Under the pieces are notes generated by a model. It was not told the DNA's origin and searched no databases. It worked only from the letters and a program-made list of their open reading frames with translations. Of a DNA stretch of 64,000 nt, positions 44,701 to 56,700 are shown one piece after another. The translations under genes were made by a program, and so were the position numbers. The DNA lies in IMG/VR virus record IMGVR_UViG_3300044712_002452, positions 1 through 64,000 of that record. One strand, written 5' to 3'. Origin of the DNA: a virus. Within the stretch, counting starts at the first letter, position 1. Each line of letters starts with the position of its first letter.

Positions 44701-47700
44701 TTATGCTCGTCTGAATCGAGATGCCAAGGATGCAACTAATAATTTGAACATGATGGCCAACCCGTTAAAGTTTGGTCATGTGGCGGCTCGCATTAAGAGT
44801 GGATTAACCGGGGTTTATCAAAGCCAAATAAAACGGATGGCTATCATCAATAGCATTGACGGTATTATAAATCTGGTTCAAACCGATTTAGAAATCGCTA
44901 ACAATCCGGAAATTGATCGATTGTACACGGCTTTTGAGCAAGCGCAGTTAGCTACTTTAGGAAAAAGTAAAGATGTGTTTGCGGAAGATGCTATGTTTGA
45001 AGCGGCTGACAAGCTGATCCAAGCCGTAAATGCGTTTGTAGCGGTTCGAGAGCAAAAGAAAAAAGAAGCAGAAGAAGCAGCAAAAGCGGCGGCTGCAGCC
45101 GGTGATGCCGGTACAGGTGCAGGAGCAGGGGCTTCGCCGACCGGTACCGGTTCAGGTAGTGGTTCGGGTAGTGGTTCAGCCAGTATTTATACGCCGGCCG
45201 AACAAATTCTGGTAGACAATTATTTTAAGTTTGAAACTTCGGCTAAAACGGATCCTATACTGAGCGTCAGTGATATCGTAAAGGCTTTTATGGAGCAAGC
45301 GGTATTAAAAAAAGCCGTTCATGAGGCCAATCCGAAAGACGATGCGCTCAAAGAAGATTATCTCAAGCACATTGCTCAAGTATCCGAAATCACCACACAA
45401 GCCATCAAGGCTTATCACGATGCGAAAAAAGCGGCGCTGTTAAAAGCAATGAAAATTGAGTCTATCTATGCACCCAAATTTGTTGATTTCTGGAATGAGA
45501 CCGTTGGGGAATTGGAAACTCAGATAGAATTGGCGGTAACGGAAATGCGTCAAGCGGCTTTAAGCGGTACGGCACTGCCCAGCGTAGCTAAAACCCTGGC
45601 TTTATTGAAAGCTCTGGAAAAAAGAGTATTGGATCAACTGGTTGATATAAAAAATCCGCAAGAAGTCACAGATGTCAAAGATGAATTAAAAGCTTATTTA
45701 GACCAAGTTGAAACCATTCTTCAGCATTACGCCGATGATTATTTAAACACCGACCGACACGTTCAGCAATTATTGCTGATTATCAATCAGCCTGGATTTA
45801 CTACCGATCAAATCACAGCATATGTCAATGCGCACGTAGATGAAGCTTTGGTAGATACGGTTTTGGATAAAGTATTGGCCGAACTGTTGCGCCTGCAAAA
45901 CGAAAATGGAAACCTGAGTGTATTTGGTTCCAGCGTTGAATTGGTAGAGCAATTTATGTTGGAATTAAAAGGGGTGTTGGCTAAGCAGCTCAGTACCTAT
46001 CAAGCGAAGATTTCTAAGTTTGATGAAGCGGCCAAAGAACTACGCGAAAAAATTGCTCCGTCAATCACCAAAATTGTATTGTTTGATGAGTTTGCTACGG
46101 ATGTACACCGAAGTGTAGAAGCAGCTAATCGTTCAACGCCTTTTTCTGCCGATCAAGTAGCAGCTATTCAGAATTTATGGCGTGCGGGTTTGCTCACCAA
46201 CGATGAAGCCAACTTGGATGAAGATGGTAATATGATTGATAACCTCAGTTATGTGACCGCTTCCGGGATTATCAATATGGGGGTAGGTCGATTGCTGGCC
46301 GTAAAGATGAGTTATTTTATCAATCAGCATAAAGCCGGTGTCAAACTATCCAGTGTTGAGCAAGATGATTTTGAAAAAACACTCGTCGATGTAATTGCGT
46401 ATAATTCTGGAATGCACGTTGGGGTAAAGGGTGCCGATAAAAAGCTGGTAAGCAAAAAGGATTTTTACGAAACTGAATTTAATGAAGCCCTGCAGAGTTT
46501 AGAGGCCGGTGATTATGATTTTTTCTATACGATGTACGCCGTTCCAGAAGAAACGGATATTTCGATAGGTAAACTCATGTACCAGGGGCTTAATGAGATT
46601 TACGATAACTATTTCAAACTGGCTGATGCCAAAACGGTTTTGGAATTAAATGCGCTTTTGGAGTCTCCTGAAACCAGAAGGGTCTTTGCTGAAAACGATA
46701 ACGCCACCGGAACATTGAACGTATTGCAAAACCGGATTTTAGCGTTGGTATATCGATTTACTGAAGCCTACAAAACCCATAAAATACCCAAACCCGAAGC
46801 TTTAGAAGCTTTGAAGGATCAAATTGATGAAGTTATTATCGCCATAGAAACCGATATACGGGAAGGTAAGCTGGCCGGAGCCAGTAAAACGCAACTTAAC
46901 AAATTGGTTCGGGATCGGATTTCAGCATTGATCAATACAATCGGTCAGACCGGGGGCACTAAATACAATACGGTAATTGATTCAGCCAATACGGTTATCA
47001 TGAGTGCCGTATTGTTTTTTAATTCGCTTAATTTGGAAGCCCTGCGGTTGGACCCGGAGTACCAGGTGTTGGGTCAAGATACTTCTGAAGCTCAATCGTT
47101 TCTAAGAGATCATCGGGATCAAATGGGGGGTGTGGCAGCAGAACCTTTGCCGGTAATGATGCGGAAAGCGCCGGTGTACACCGATAGTTTTTTGATTGGT
47201 AATGTGCGAGATGAGCGCGATACCCGTACGGCGGCTGAACTGCAAGCCGAAATATTTGGAAGCCTGCAAAGCGGTCAGGTGGTAGATTTTTCAGAAATCA
47301 TTCGGGCTTTGCGCAGAAGTCCGTTTACCACAGGACTTGAGCGCAAGCTCATGAGTACCCTGGCAAATATTCCAAATTTTCCTATTCGGGTAATATTTTC
47401 AGGTACCGATCGTAATTCATTTGAAGCCGAATATCCCTCTATCAAAAACGATGTACCTAAGATCACTTTGAATTTAGAAGAGTTGACCGGGCCGGTATCT
47501 ACTGGAGTAGGGGCTTCACCTAACACGGTTATTTTTCATGAACTTTTACACGGCGTATTGTGGGCGGTATTGGAAAACAAAAATGCGCCTTACACCCAGC
47601 GGATGGAGTCACTGATGAAGTTGGTTCAAAAGTCTATTCCTAATCCGCAACGGTTTTACAGTTTGTCAGACGTTTCCAATTTTGGTGAAGAAGCCAATCG

Positions 47701-50695
47701 GGTACACGAATTTGTAATTGAAGCACTCACCAATCCGTTGTTTCAGGAAGAGTTGGCTAAAATTGAAAGCGATGAAAACTACCATCAAAAAGCCAGTTTG
47801 TGGGAGCGATTTATCGATGCACTCGCCGAAATCTTCCGTTATTTAACCAAAGATGGAGTAGAAAACAGCGTGCTGGATGAAGTCTTTGGCCGGACCTATG
47901 CTCACTTTTTAGACATGGTTGATCAGGGCTATATGCCTTTTGATGAGTATCAAGCCATCATGAATCCGAGCGCATCGGCTACCGAAAACCCCAATAGCGG
48001 TCCAACTTTGGGATTGCCGGCGCCACAACCAATACTTTTGTTACCCCCTTCTTCAACGGTTGTCGTAGATCCGGATGCGGAACAAAGAGCTAAATTGGCC
48101 GCTCGGGTAAATCGTCAAATCAAAGCCAATCTGAAAGCTTATCAACAAGCGTATACGTTGATTCACAGCGGTGCTTCGATTGATGAAATGCGGGCATTGA
48201 TTCAAAAGATATCCAAGAATACATCCATTTCTAAAACAGCGCGTCAGCATTTGATCGCGTATTTGGACAATGCAATTGCTCAGGAAGAATTTCGTCAGGA
48301 ACAACAGCGTTTTTTTGAAGCTCAAAAAGAAGCAGAACGGTTAAAAAAAGAAGCCGATCGAAAAGAAAAAGCGAAAGCTCGTGCCGAACAGACTAAACGG
48401 GCCAATGATGCCCGTAACATCCAAGCCTTTTTTGAAAGTAAAAAAGGTACAGCTCCTTTCATTAAAACCTATAACAGCAAAAGTGGGCAAGCGATTTATT
48501 TGTTTACCAACACCAGCAGCGGGATTCCAATGGTAATGCGTTGGGATCGTAAACGCAAGACTATGGTGCCGGCAACTGAGATCACTCAAATTGAGTGGTT
48601 AGCGGTTCGCTATCATTTAGGTAATAATGCGGGGGGTCTCATGAAAGCCCTGATAGATGATAAGTTTTTTGGGAATGACCAGGCTCGCTATGATGAATTT
48701 ATGAAATACCTGACGGAAGCCTTTTCCAAAGGAGATAAAGCGGTATTGGACGATGTGCTGAAAAATATCCAAGCTGCCGGTTTGTTCGACGTTTTTAGAA
48801 ATAAATTGGGTCAATTAGAACCCCAGCTTCAAAACTTACCTGAAATTCAAAAAGCCATTCGGGATTCTTTTGAAGACTTTTTTAAAAATGAAGTGGCTGA
48901 GCAAATGCGGGCCAGTAAAAAGAAAACGGTATCCGCACCGGTCATTCCGCAGCAAATTACCACCGGCGGGGCGTTAGGTACCCTGTATGTAGATATTCCC
49001 CGTGATGAATCCCGGACATTCCGAAACGACCACTCTATGCGCAGTTTTGCCGTAGATACAATTACCGCGCACGATGATGAAGAAATAGTGGATGCTAATG
49101 GTGAAGTAAAGACCGTGCATACGCGTCAGATTGGAGAAACGGAGCACTTTAAACAATACTATCACAAAATCCGGGCTATTATCAATGCGCTTTCAGGGTA
49201 TGATCCGCAGGCGGTATCTTATGAAGATCGTCTATTTGTAAAGTATGTGCCGGATGAAAATCGTTATCGTACCGACGGAAGTAGTGTAGAAAATGTGCTT
49301 TTTGGGGATAGTCGGGGTGAAAGCGGCCTGATTGGTATTGTGGTTGATTTCATGGGAAATCCGATTTTATTTGATGAAAAAGGAAATCGTTTAAAATCGC
49401 TTTCTGATGGGTTTACCCAAGCTGATACTGCCGGCGGCCAAATCATTTATTTCAATGTGCACCGGATATTCAAACCGATGAAAGATAATCCGGGTAAACT
49501 CTTTATTCCTTCCTATGACGGTTATATTCAATCGGAAGCCGATGAGCTATTGATTGAACTGAACAACGTAAAAATGGGGATTACGCCACGGTTATTCAGC
49601 GTTAATAAAGTCAGTCGTGGGTACAATGCTGAATTTAATATCGGAGCCGATAAGAAGGTGAATATGCAAACCAGCAATTCCCCTGAAATGATGCCTGAAG
49701 TAATTGACGCGGTGCAAAATAAAGGATTGCGTTTTAGAGTAGAAACCGATGGTAAAAAGAATACAAAATATTATTTGGAAACCGTAAACGATCAAGGTGA
49801 AGTGGTGTTTCGGACCCAGGTATTTATTAGCAACAGTTATCAAAGTGTGGGATTAAATACTTTGGTGGGTAAGAGTTTACCTGAACATTACCTGGATGTA
49901 TTGCGGGTGTTTCATGAAACTTTGAACCGCAGTAAACAACATCCTTTTACCAAAGCCGAACTCGAAGATTTGCGTGACTTTTTCAATAATTTGTTTGCTC
50001 ATACCAATCCGGGAGAAGCTTTTTTCAGTATTGGTAAGCCTATACACGAAAGTGATTCTAAGTATACCAAGCGGTTTTTTACCGATGGGTTTGCTATTGA
50101 TCGCAGTACCTTAAAAGCCATTGAAAATAAACTTGGAAAAAATGCTTCCCGAGATGAATGGGTTCAGGCTTTGGCGCTTCATTTTGAGAACAACAAAGAA
50201 GTTTCGCAGATTTTTGTGTGGGATAATACGGTTAAAGGATTTGTACCCAATCAAGCTACCCTTGAAGGGGTATCAAAAATTAAAGTCTTGGATCCGGCCA
50301 CCGGTAATTTGATTACTCGTCAACCGACAGTATGGGAGAACTTTGAACGGAATTTTAAAAGAGTGGCCCGGGCACCTATCGTTAGCAAAAAAGTAATCAG
50401 TCAGGGAAAGATTAATTTTCCTACGATTATAAAAACAACGCTTCCCGATGGTAGTACGGTAGAAAGTATTAAATTTGTTAGTAGGAGTCTGACTGAATTT
50501 TTAGTAATAGACAACGGTGTTCAAACAGCTATCAAAAAATTCCCGGATCCCAAAGCTCCCTTTTATCACTCTATTATTGAGTTTGAATCCCAAAAGAAAC
50601 CCGGTGTTACCCAAACCGTTGCTGGACGTGCGCATCACAAAGGAAATCGTAACCGCGTAGTCGTTCAAAACAAACCGATCGACAAAGATTGCTAA
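41786..50695 (+). CDS. Giant virion protein with zincin metallopeptidase domain, 2969 aa
   Basis: First of three giant genes. N-terminal 80 residues look like the cargo-type extended opening; a hydrophobic stretch lies at about 192-225 (GNMLGQSGFALGAIAQWA); long charged helices and coiled coils fill about 300-1080; a Gly/Ser/Ala linker sits at about 1106-1132; helices follow to about 1850. A zincin domain is at about 1860-2000: HELLHGVLW with H1918-E1919-x-x-H1922, then HEFVIEALTNPLFQ with E1979 as the candidate third ligand, a layout known from large multidomain phage proteins. After a charged helix (about 2160-2220, EAERLKKEADRKEKAKARAE) comes a beta-rich C-terminal region. Probably injected with the polymerase; it might process the giant proteins or a host target. 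Confidence 0.8.
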   Translation: MENYNSLVPQDLNVTYDQPQLDAPNVSFDVGDSRTYADMMNAENPVSPGSGIAAGGNDSFAQAMGQFIDAPASIQTRLEPIRFDWEKSGIERYQNSDYYDTLGFDLTRDNETLYGRMQTVGDTLQQGFGQMGELAWNGFVDGWKGWGRLAAAVTNADMSRLMGTPAELEALEKETQRIMNKYAIFETPESKDSLFTKQFMGNMLGQSGFALGAIAQWASEELLTFGASTAFSSAKLGLKLGQFANMTRKLGRAYEMPEVLNDFRKLFEIGHMPGAMKTAMQGLGKVAEYAPVVGGLVKAGKDFKRMKEAGATGIELANLSLGALRRTFTETNMAMAEARMEAASTYVQMKEDMTARAEAIWGDNIPLDEFTKIERYAERAALENFKVNAVVIATMNRIEFGNVMNKFGSRLRIKQEFLNDALQTRRVKGSLKSDMLDSAGKVVKKAGSQTDMLFKADGVMGQFGSIGQIAKTFGKQKAAWEATKMVGGSLMKWEGTEGLQELIQSGSNEAITDYYRSLYDPYLFADRGESIERAVASQNPLTHSEALKTFIMGAGTGRLLSPINMGMSAAAKYAKTTKEQRADAAKQLDTAINEMNVTLNDPASFFNDWVKGVRIQDQAAKNMEEALANNDKYTFHNNRDSAFAQMVMNAKALGRLDMLKDVIGTYGETMDAATFKDAFGVELNDQNRDALKSFTGNIIKDMDAYVKRYDELMEKYRFYFDPEAYGDEDKEDVKLARMALNEAIGWMATTDALKDKKLERAREIMESSAQMKSFSKVSVHAFKVLGDDIAYEAEMDHLKKEIKSLREVQSPDPETKKQLAEKEKELELLSNMFSYQESMDSDGSTVNKGGITAESVALMNARKELNDAELALYEYDKQTKNANTFDGLLFSAVRTNMVARIDKAREKVKAAGEKRNGSKKNIDNAKKKRSIYEDNISKEALRQYLALKNKEYGETQEALEEELDGILYNLRDYARLNRDAKDATNNLNMMANPLKFGHVAARIKSGLTGVYQSQIKRMAIINSIDGIINLVQTDLEIANNPEIDRLYTAFEQAQLATLGKSKDVFAEDAMFEAADKLIQAVNAFVAVREQKKKEAEEAAKAAAAAGDAGTGAGAGASPTGTGSGSGSGSGSASIYTPAEQILVDNYFKFETSAKTDPILSVSDIVKAFMEQAVLKKAVHEANPKDDALKEDYLKHIAQVSEITTQAIKAYHDAKKAALLKAMKIESIYAPKFVDFWNETVGELETQIELAVTEMRQAALSGTALPSVAKTLALLKALEKRVLDQLVDIKNPQEVTDVKDELKAYLDQVETILQHYADDYLNTDRHVQQLLLIINQPGFTTDQITAYVNAHVDEALVDTVLDKVLAELLRLQNENGNLSVFGSSVELVEQFMLELKGVLAKQLSTYQAKISKFDEAAKELREKIAPSITKIVLFDEFATDVHRSVEAANRSTPFSADQVAAIQNLWRAGLLTNDEANLDEDGNMIDNLSYVTASGIINMGVGRLLAVKMSYFINQHKAGVKLSSVEQDDFEKTLVDVIAYNSGMHVGVKGADKKLVSKKDFYETEFNEALQSLEAGDYDFFYTMYAVPEETDISIGKLMYQGLNEIYDNYFKLADAKTVLELNALLESPETRRVFAENDNATGTLNVLQNRILALVYRFTEAYKTHKIPKPEALEALKDQIDEVIIAIETDIREGKLAGASKTQLNKLVRDRISALINTIGQTGGTKYNTVIDSANTVIMSAVLFFNSLNLEALRLDPEYQVLGQDTSEAQSFLRDHRDQMGGVAAEPLPVMMRKAPVYTDSFLIGNVRDERDTRTAAELQAEIFGSLQSGQVVDFSEIIRALRRSPFTTGLERKLMSTLANIPNFPIRVIFSGTDRNSFEAEYPSIKNDVPKITLNLEELTGPVSTGVGASPNTVIFHELLHGVLWAVLENKNAPYTQRMESLMKLVQKSIPNPQRFYSLSDVSNFGEEANRVHEFVIEALTNPLFQEELAKIESDENYHQKASLWERFIDALAEIFRYLTKDGVENSVLDEVFGRTYAHFLDMVDQGYMPFDEYQAIMNPSASATENPNSGPTLGLPAPQPILLLPPSSTVVVDPDAEQRAKLAARVNRQIKANLKAYQQAYTLIHSGASIDEMRALIQKISKNTSISKTARQHLIAYLDNAIAQEEFRQEQQRFFEAQKEAERLKKEADRKEKAKARAEQTKRANDARNIQAFFESKKGTAPFIKTYNSKSGQAIYLFTNTSSGIPMVMRWDRKRKTMVPATEITQIEWLAVRYHLGNNAGGLMKALIDDKFFGNDQARYDEFMKYLTEAFSKGDKAVLDDVLKNIQAAGLFDVFRNKLGQLEPQLQNLPEIQKAIRDSFEDFFKNEVAEQMRASKKKTVSAPVIPQQITTGGALGTLYVDIPRDESRTFRNDHSMRSFAVDTITAHDDEEIVDANGEVKTVHTRQIGETEHFKQYYHKIRAIINALSGYDPQAVSYEDRLFVKYVPDENRYRTDGSSVENVLFGDSRGESGLIGIVVDFMGNPILFDEKGNRLKSLSDGFTQADTAGGQIIYFNVHRIFKPMKDNPGKLFIPSYDGYIQSEADELLIELNNVKMGITPRLFSVNKVSRGYNAEFNIGADKKVNMQTSNSPEMMPEVIDAVQNKGLRFRVETDGKKNTKYYLETVNDQGEVVFRTQVFISNSYQSVGLNTLVGKSLPEHYLDVLRVFHETLNRSKQHPFTKAELEDLRDFFNNLFAHTNPGEAFFSIGKPIHESDSKYTKRFFTDGFAIDRSTLKAIENKLGKNASRDEWVQALALHFENNKEVSQIFVWDNTVKGFVPNQATLEGVSKIKVLDPATGNLITRQPTVWENFERNFKRVARAPIVSKKVISQGKINFPTIIKTTLPDGSTVESIKFVSRSLTEFLVIDNGVQTAIKKFPDPKAPFYHSIIEFESQKKPGVTQTVAGRAHHKGNRNRVVVQNKPIDKDC

Positions 50696-50721
50696 TAATT
50701 TTTATTTAATCCAATACCGCT

Positions 50722-53700
50722 ATGTCTGTTTGTAAGCTTGTTATTGATGATATGCACTTGCCCTTGCTTATGGGTAAAATGGAGTTTTTTGTAATCAAAG
50801 CCATTGAAAACAATACGGAGTTGATGACTATGTTTCAAAACAAAGATAGTCAGCTCTTCAGCCGGTTGTATGGTGCCGCTTATGAAGAACTCTTGAAAAA
50901 AGCGGAAATGTATCGTCAGGGAATAGAAGCTAACCGAGCGGCCATTGAACCTGAACCTGGAGAAGATGTCGACTTGTCGGAGCGAGCGCGAATTATTGAA
51001 GACAATGCCGCTTACCAATCGTATATCGATCACGATCAGGCTATTCTTTCCAATTTGGAAGATTTAATTGAAAGTTACTTTCCTTTATTTGAAACCTATA
51101 TCAAGCAAACCGATTTGTTCGGTAAAGTAAAAGTAGATGACCGGGAAGTAGAAGATGATTCTATTCGGATGTCATTTGAACAAACCGCTTCCGATTTGAA
51201 TAACTTGGATGATGTAAGTACACTGATCCAGTTTTTGGTTCGGGGGCTACAAAAAGCGGTGTTCCAAAAAGAGTTTGCTGGTACCGATGAAGCTTTTATG
51301 TATGCCGAAGATGAGTATGGTACGACCGTAAACGTGGATTACGCCATGTTTATGCGTAAAATGTTGAACGATTTGGAAGGGCTTAAAACGTCCGAAGATA
51401 TGATGGATAAGCTCAAGCAACTGGCCATTAGCGATTTTGGCTATAAAATGTTGCTTGAACGTATAGACGCTGTAGCTGTTACCGATTCATTGAAGTTTGA
51501 TTTGTTGGTAGCTTTGATGCAGACCGCTTCTAAAGCTATTTTACCGGTGTACACCGTTTCAACGGATGGTCCGACTTGGACGGTATATGAAAATTCAACA
51601 GGTAAAGAAATCCAGTTGACGATGCTGGCACGGGAAAACTTTGCTCGTCATGGTATAATTTTTAAAGGTGAACAATTAGCCAGTCAAGATGAAAATGGTC
51701 GGTTTTACTTAGATGCTAATAGTCCATTTGCTCAAAAGAAAAAAATAGCATTATCAACAATTCAAGACCAAATTGATTTTTTGGCGGCTTTAGGTTTTCC
51801 TTTGGCTGAGTCTACCCGTAAAGCCATATTAAAAAGTCCGGAACTTATTGGGATATTACCTAATAGTACAAATAGAAATTACTCCGCTTTATCGCATATT
51901 TTATACAGTATAGATCAGCGTATTCAAAGCGGATACACCCTTTTTGATCCATTTGTAGAATTACAAAAATCGGTGCGTGGGGGTATTACCCAAAATCAAA
52001 TCATCAACCACGTTGTCAAAGACATCAACCTGGTATTAACCGCTGAAACTCGGTATAGTGATAAGTATAGTGCCATCCGGGTTGTAAAAAACGCCAATCA
52101 AGATGCCATCAACACTCAGCAGTTATACAACAACTACACTCTGATTGCCACGGCCATCAACCAAGTGGATAAATATCCCACTTTACAAGACTTGTTAGAA
52201 GGCGAGCCGGCTTTGTTTTATTTAGATCCGCGGACTACCCCCAGCGCTCGAAACAGTGTATTTCTGAATACAATGTTTGAAATGGATCCCGATAGTTCCA
52301 CATTCGGGCGCCGCAAGCGGGATCGGTCTACCAATCTTCCGGTCAAGTTGGAAGTGGTAAACTTTAACAGCTTGAAAGTGCGCAGCGATGAAAACGATAA
52401 AGCCACCGATTTGAATCCCATCGACAAAATAGCCATGGATTTCAACGGCTTTTTCCGTAAAGGATTAAAAGAAACCCCGCGTCCGGGCGATAAAAGCACC
52501 GTAGTAGCGATGAAAGTATCCAGCTACGGGCACACGGATTTGGATTTACAAAAGCAAGATTACCCGCTCAGTTTAGAAAATAGAAACGACCGAAAGCCGT
52601 TTTTAAACATCATGTATGGGTATTTTGAAGACGTGATGATGCATAAATACTTACATCAGCGGGGATTCTATGCAAAGTGGAAGAATTCGGATAAACACCT
52701 GGAAAACGGATTTGGTATGTACGATAGTATTCTATCGTTCAATCCCGCCATCGGTGACCAGCTCAAAGCTGAAATCATGGCTCAACTGGCGGCGGCTCAA
52801 AACCAAGAGCAAGCCCGTGATATCATCCAGGCTTTTTGGAATAAATATGAAACCGCACTGGGTACACTTATAGAGAATTTCTTTACTCAAAGAGCCCAAA
52901 AGATGCTTCGGATCGTTGAACTCAACCGTAATCCGCGCATTCAGTACAAAGACTTGTTCAATACGGCTCATATCCGAAATGAACTGGATTCTCATTTTTT
53001 TGACATGGAAGACCCGCTGGAACGCGAAGCCGCCATGACTTTCTACTTGAAAAATGCATTCATATTAAATACGGAAGTTTTTAAACTTGTTCACGGGGAT
53101 ACGTTTTATTTTGTCGATACCCACAAACGTCTTAGTAAAGATACAGCCACGGGGCACTTTACCTTTATGGATGAAGGGTTGATGGGAATGCTCAATAATT
53201 ATGATGCTTCCGGCAGTAAAAACAGCTATGGCGCCTATACTAACTACGGGCAAATTTTGTATTGGGCTGAATTGTTTGAGCGGGGAGATATTGATGAAGA
53301 AACCTATGAGCGCAAAATAGAAGAAAGTAAAATCAAGCCTACGTTTCGGAGTGCGGTTATTCAGGAAGTCAAGTTCAAGAGCGTCTATCACCAAAAAATG
53401 AAAGATGAAATTGAAGCCTTGCGTGAAAACGGGCAATTATCGGATGAAGAATACCGGGTGTATAAAGCTTCTCTGGAAGCCCAAATAGACAACAGCTATG
53501 GAGATAAAGGTAACAAAGAAGCGGATGGGCAGGGCGTAGCCACGCTTGATTTTTATCGTACCATGTCTTTACTCACCAATACTTGGTCACCCAAACAAGA
53601 AGAAACCTACAAAAAAATTACGGAGTGGAATAGCTTAGAACGTAAACTCAAATCCAGGGCATCTTATACGGATGATAGTATGACCACTTTAAACGCTGAT

Positions 53701-56700
53701 GGTCAAGCCGCTTTGCGTTTACGGGATCAGATTCAATTTAGCCGGGAAGAAATGGGGTATTTCCCGTTGCGGAAGTTCCAGTACGCCGGTCCGACTCGAC
53801 ACGAACAAAGCGTCAATGGAGAAACCGTTGCCGTCGCTGTACCCATATTTGACAAGTTTTCACTGAGACCTTTGTTGCCTTCTGTATTTGGGGTAGGTGA
53901 TCCGACCGACCAGTACTTGTGGGAGCGAATGATGCATCATAATATTTCGTATGTCAAGTTTGAAAGTGCAACTAAGGTGGAGTCTCCCAAAGTAACGGAT
54001 ACGCTTTACCTTAATTTTGATGCTGAAAACCCCAGCGTTCGTAATCCGGTATCGGTTAATTACGCCGGCGGCTTTGAAGTCGAAAACGGTGGATTTGTAA
54101 CCACGCATGAACTGTTCTTTGATCGCTTCAAAGAACAGGTAAGCATTGAAGAAGATCCCCACGGCAGTGTGATTTTTGGTTCACAGGCCCGGAAGCTTTT
54201 TATGATGAATTTGCTGGGTGTAGATGAAAGCAATCCGCTTTATGAAAACTTGATTACCCAGTATCGGGGCTTGCTGGATGATTTGATTACCCTACGCCGC
54301 AATGAGATTATTCAAAATATGGGGGGCCGCTACGATCAAGCTACCCAAACTTATAGTATCGTCAATCCGGATACTTTTGCCGCTTTTGTACGCACGGAAT
54401 TTGAAAAGAAAGGGGCGGATTCAACGATCATGGCAGCTTTAAAGCTCAACGATCGGGGAGAGTTGGTGTATGGTTTGGATGCCGTCAACCAAAGCAAAGC
54501 TATTGAAAAGTTGATCCTCAGCATTATGAACCGTCAAATGGTTCGCTACAAGATGAACGGTTCTATGCTTACCCAAATGGCATCGACCGGCACCGAGCGG
54601 GTGGGTGGATTTAACCGCAAGGCCACCGAAGCGGCTTATGAAAAATATGGTACCAACGGGTTGCGCTTTTACGGATTGGAAAAAAAGGCTAATGGAAGGT
54701 TTACGGTCCGCAGTGCGGAAGTAAAAATATCCATGAACAAGAATTTTTCACCTTTACTGAACTTGGAAGACCCGGAAAGACCCGGTGTTGCCGTAGGTAC
54801 GGTAGAAAGACTTAACGAATTATTGCGAGCTGAATCGGCTGAAGCCTTGGCGTTTCAGCAAGCCACGGAATCTGCTCGCCGGATGATCGCTTACCGGATT
54901 CCTACGGCCGGTCGGAACTTCTTGGACCATTTTGTGATCAAAGAATTTTTGCCGGAAGAAGCGGGTGACGTGATTATTCTACCCAGCGAAATCGTTATCA
55001 AGTCGGGATCTGACTACGATATCGATAAAATGTTTGCGTTTTATCCCAATTTGGATTATAGCGGTGAGCGTATCGATACAGACTACACATCTTCTGATAT
55101 TTATTCTGTACTGGCCGAGCTGCAGACGCTTAAAGATACCCGTGCCGAAATCAACGAAAGCATTGAAGCGCTCAAGACGGATTCAGTTTATCAAACCGCT
55201 TTGAGTGAAGGATCCCGATTGGAAACTTTGCTGGCTGAGTATCGCAACAGCCGAAAACTGTTATATGCACAGGCTGAAAAGCTGAAATCAGAAGGGCGGG
55301 TGCGCTCCGCAGCATATGAAGACCTGGTGGAACAAATTAAATTGTTGGACGGAAGAATATCAGCTACCGATGAATCCCGCCGGAACTATCTGGAAACCAA
55401 ATACCTTAAAGAGCGAGGTCTTTCTCGACGCCGCAGCATTCGTGATATTCGGGAACAGCGTTTTACCAACGATAAATATGATATTTATTTTGAAGATGAA
55501 ACCGTAACTGGTTCAAATTCAGTCGCTCCGACGGTAAAATGGAACCGGGTGATTTTTGATGTGCGCAAGAATCAACGATTGGAACCTTTCACAGCTGATG
55601 GGAAAAAAAACGGTGTATACACCCGTGCGCTGAATGCTTATATCGCTCAGTATGATTTTACCTATCATAACTTGATCGATGATTTTTATATTCCTTATGC
55701 GTTAGAACGCAGTAATAATCCGGCGCAGCTTGCTTATTTAATCCGCAAGCACGAAAAAAATCAAGATTACGCTGAAGTCATTGAAAAGGCAAAAGCCCGT
55801 TTTGAATCGGTAACCGGCTTTGAGCCGACGGCTAATACACTCAAAATTGCGGCCGCTCAGTATCCGATCGCCGTAGAAAATGATAAACTGGTCTTTACTC
55901 AAAACGATTCATACTACGAACGTAAAAGTAAAATTCGGGCCAAAGAGCGGTATCTCAAACAACTGGAACAGAAAGCGCAAAACCGGCTGCTGGATGTCGT
56001 GCATGAAACCCTGGCATTAGGGGAGAACTTTTTACAAACCGTTACGCCGTCTTCGGATTTTCATATTGATCCGATTGTGGATGATTTGTTTCAGCGCTTG
56101 GGCATTTTAAAACCGGGCGAAAAGCGGGGTAAGAAACACTACAACAATACCGAAGCGTTGATGGAGCAAGAGAACTTGGAGAAGATGATCTCGCTGATGC
56201 GCGCTAAAGAAAACTTGGGTATTGCCGCGGTGTATAATGCCTTTAATATATTGCTGCAGGACAGCCAAGCGATGAGCAATCCTGAATTTTTGCGCAAAAA
56301 TAAAATCGGGTCATTTTTCACTTTGGATAACCCAAGCAAGGGGTTACGCTATGAAAAAGAAGCCGGTTACTATGTCACCGAAATCGCTTATGGTGGGCTT
56401 TACGATGAAAAAGGGGTATTCAAAAGTGAGTTTTATACCGAGTTTATCAACGCTTTTGTGGATGCGGCCAATAACGACTACGCCTTTGCTATCAACTTGG
56501 TAAAAGAGTTTGCTCCGATTGCTTTTTATATGAAAGCCCAAGGGTTGAGCAGTGAAAAAATCCTGTATTTTATCAACCAGCCTGTGATGCGCACCTATGT
56601 AAAACACTTGCGCAAGCACACAGCTTTGGTGAATAAGACCTTGGCGCCGGTGTATCTACCGCGTAATCACCGGCCAGGATTGGGTGACGAAGAATCTACA

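Noticed and set aside
45100-45185. Gly/Ser repeat in the 2969-residue gene as a possible sequencing artefact
   Set aside because: The frame stays open across it for thousands of bases and similar linkers occur in neighbouring cargo genes.
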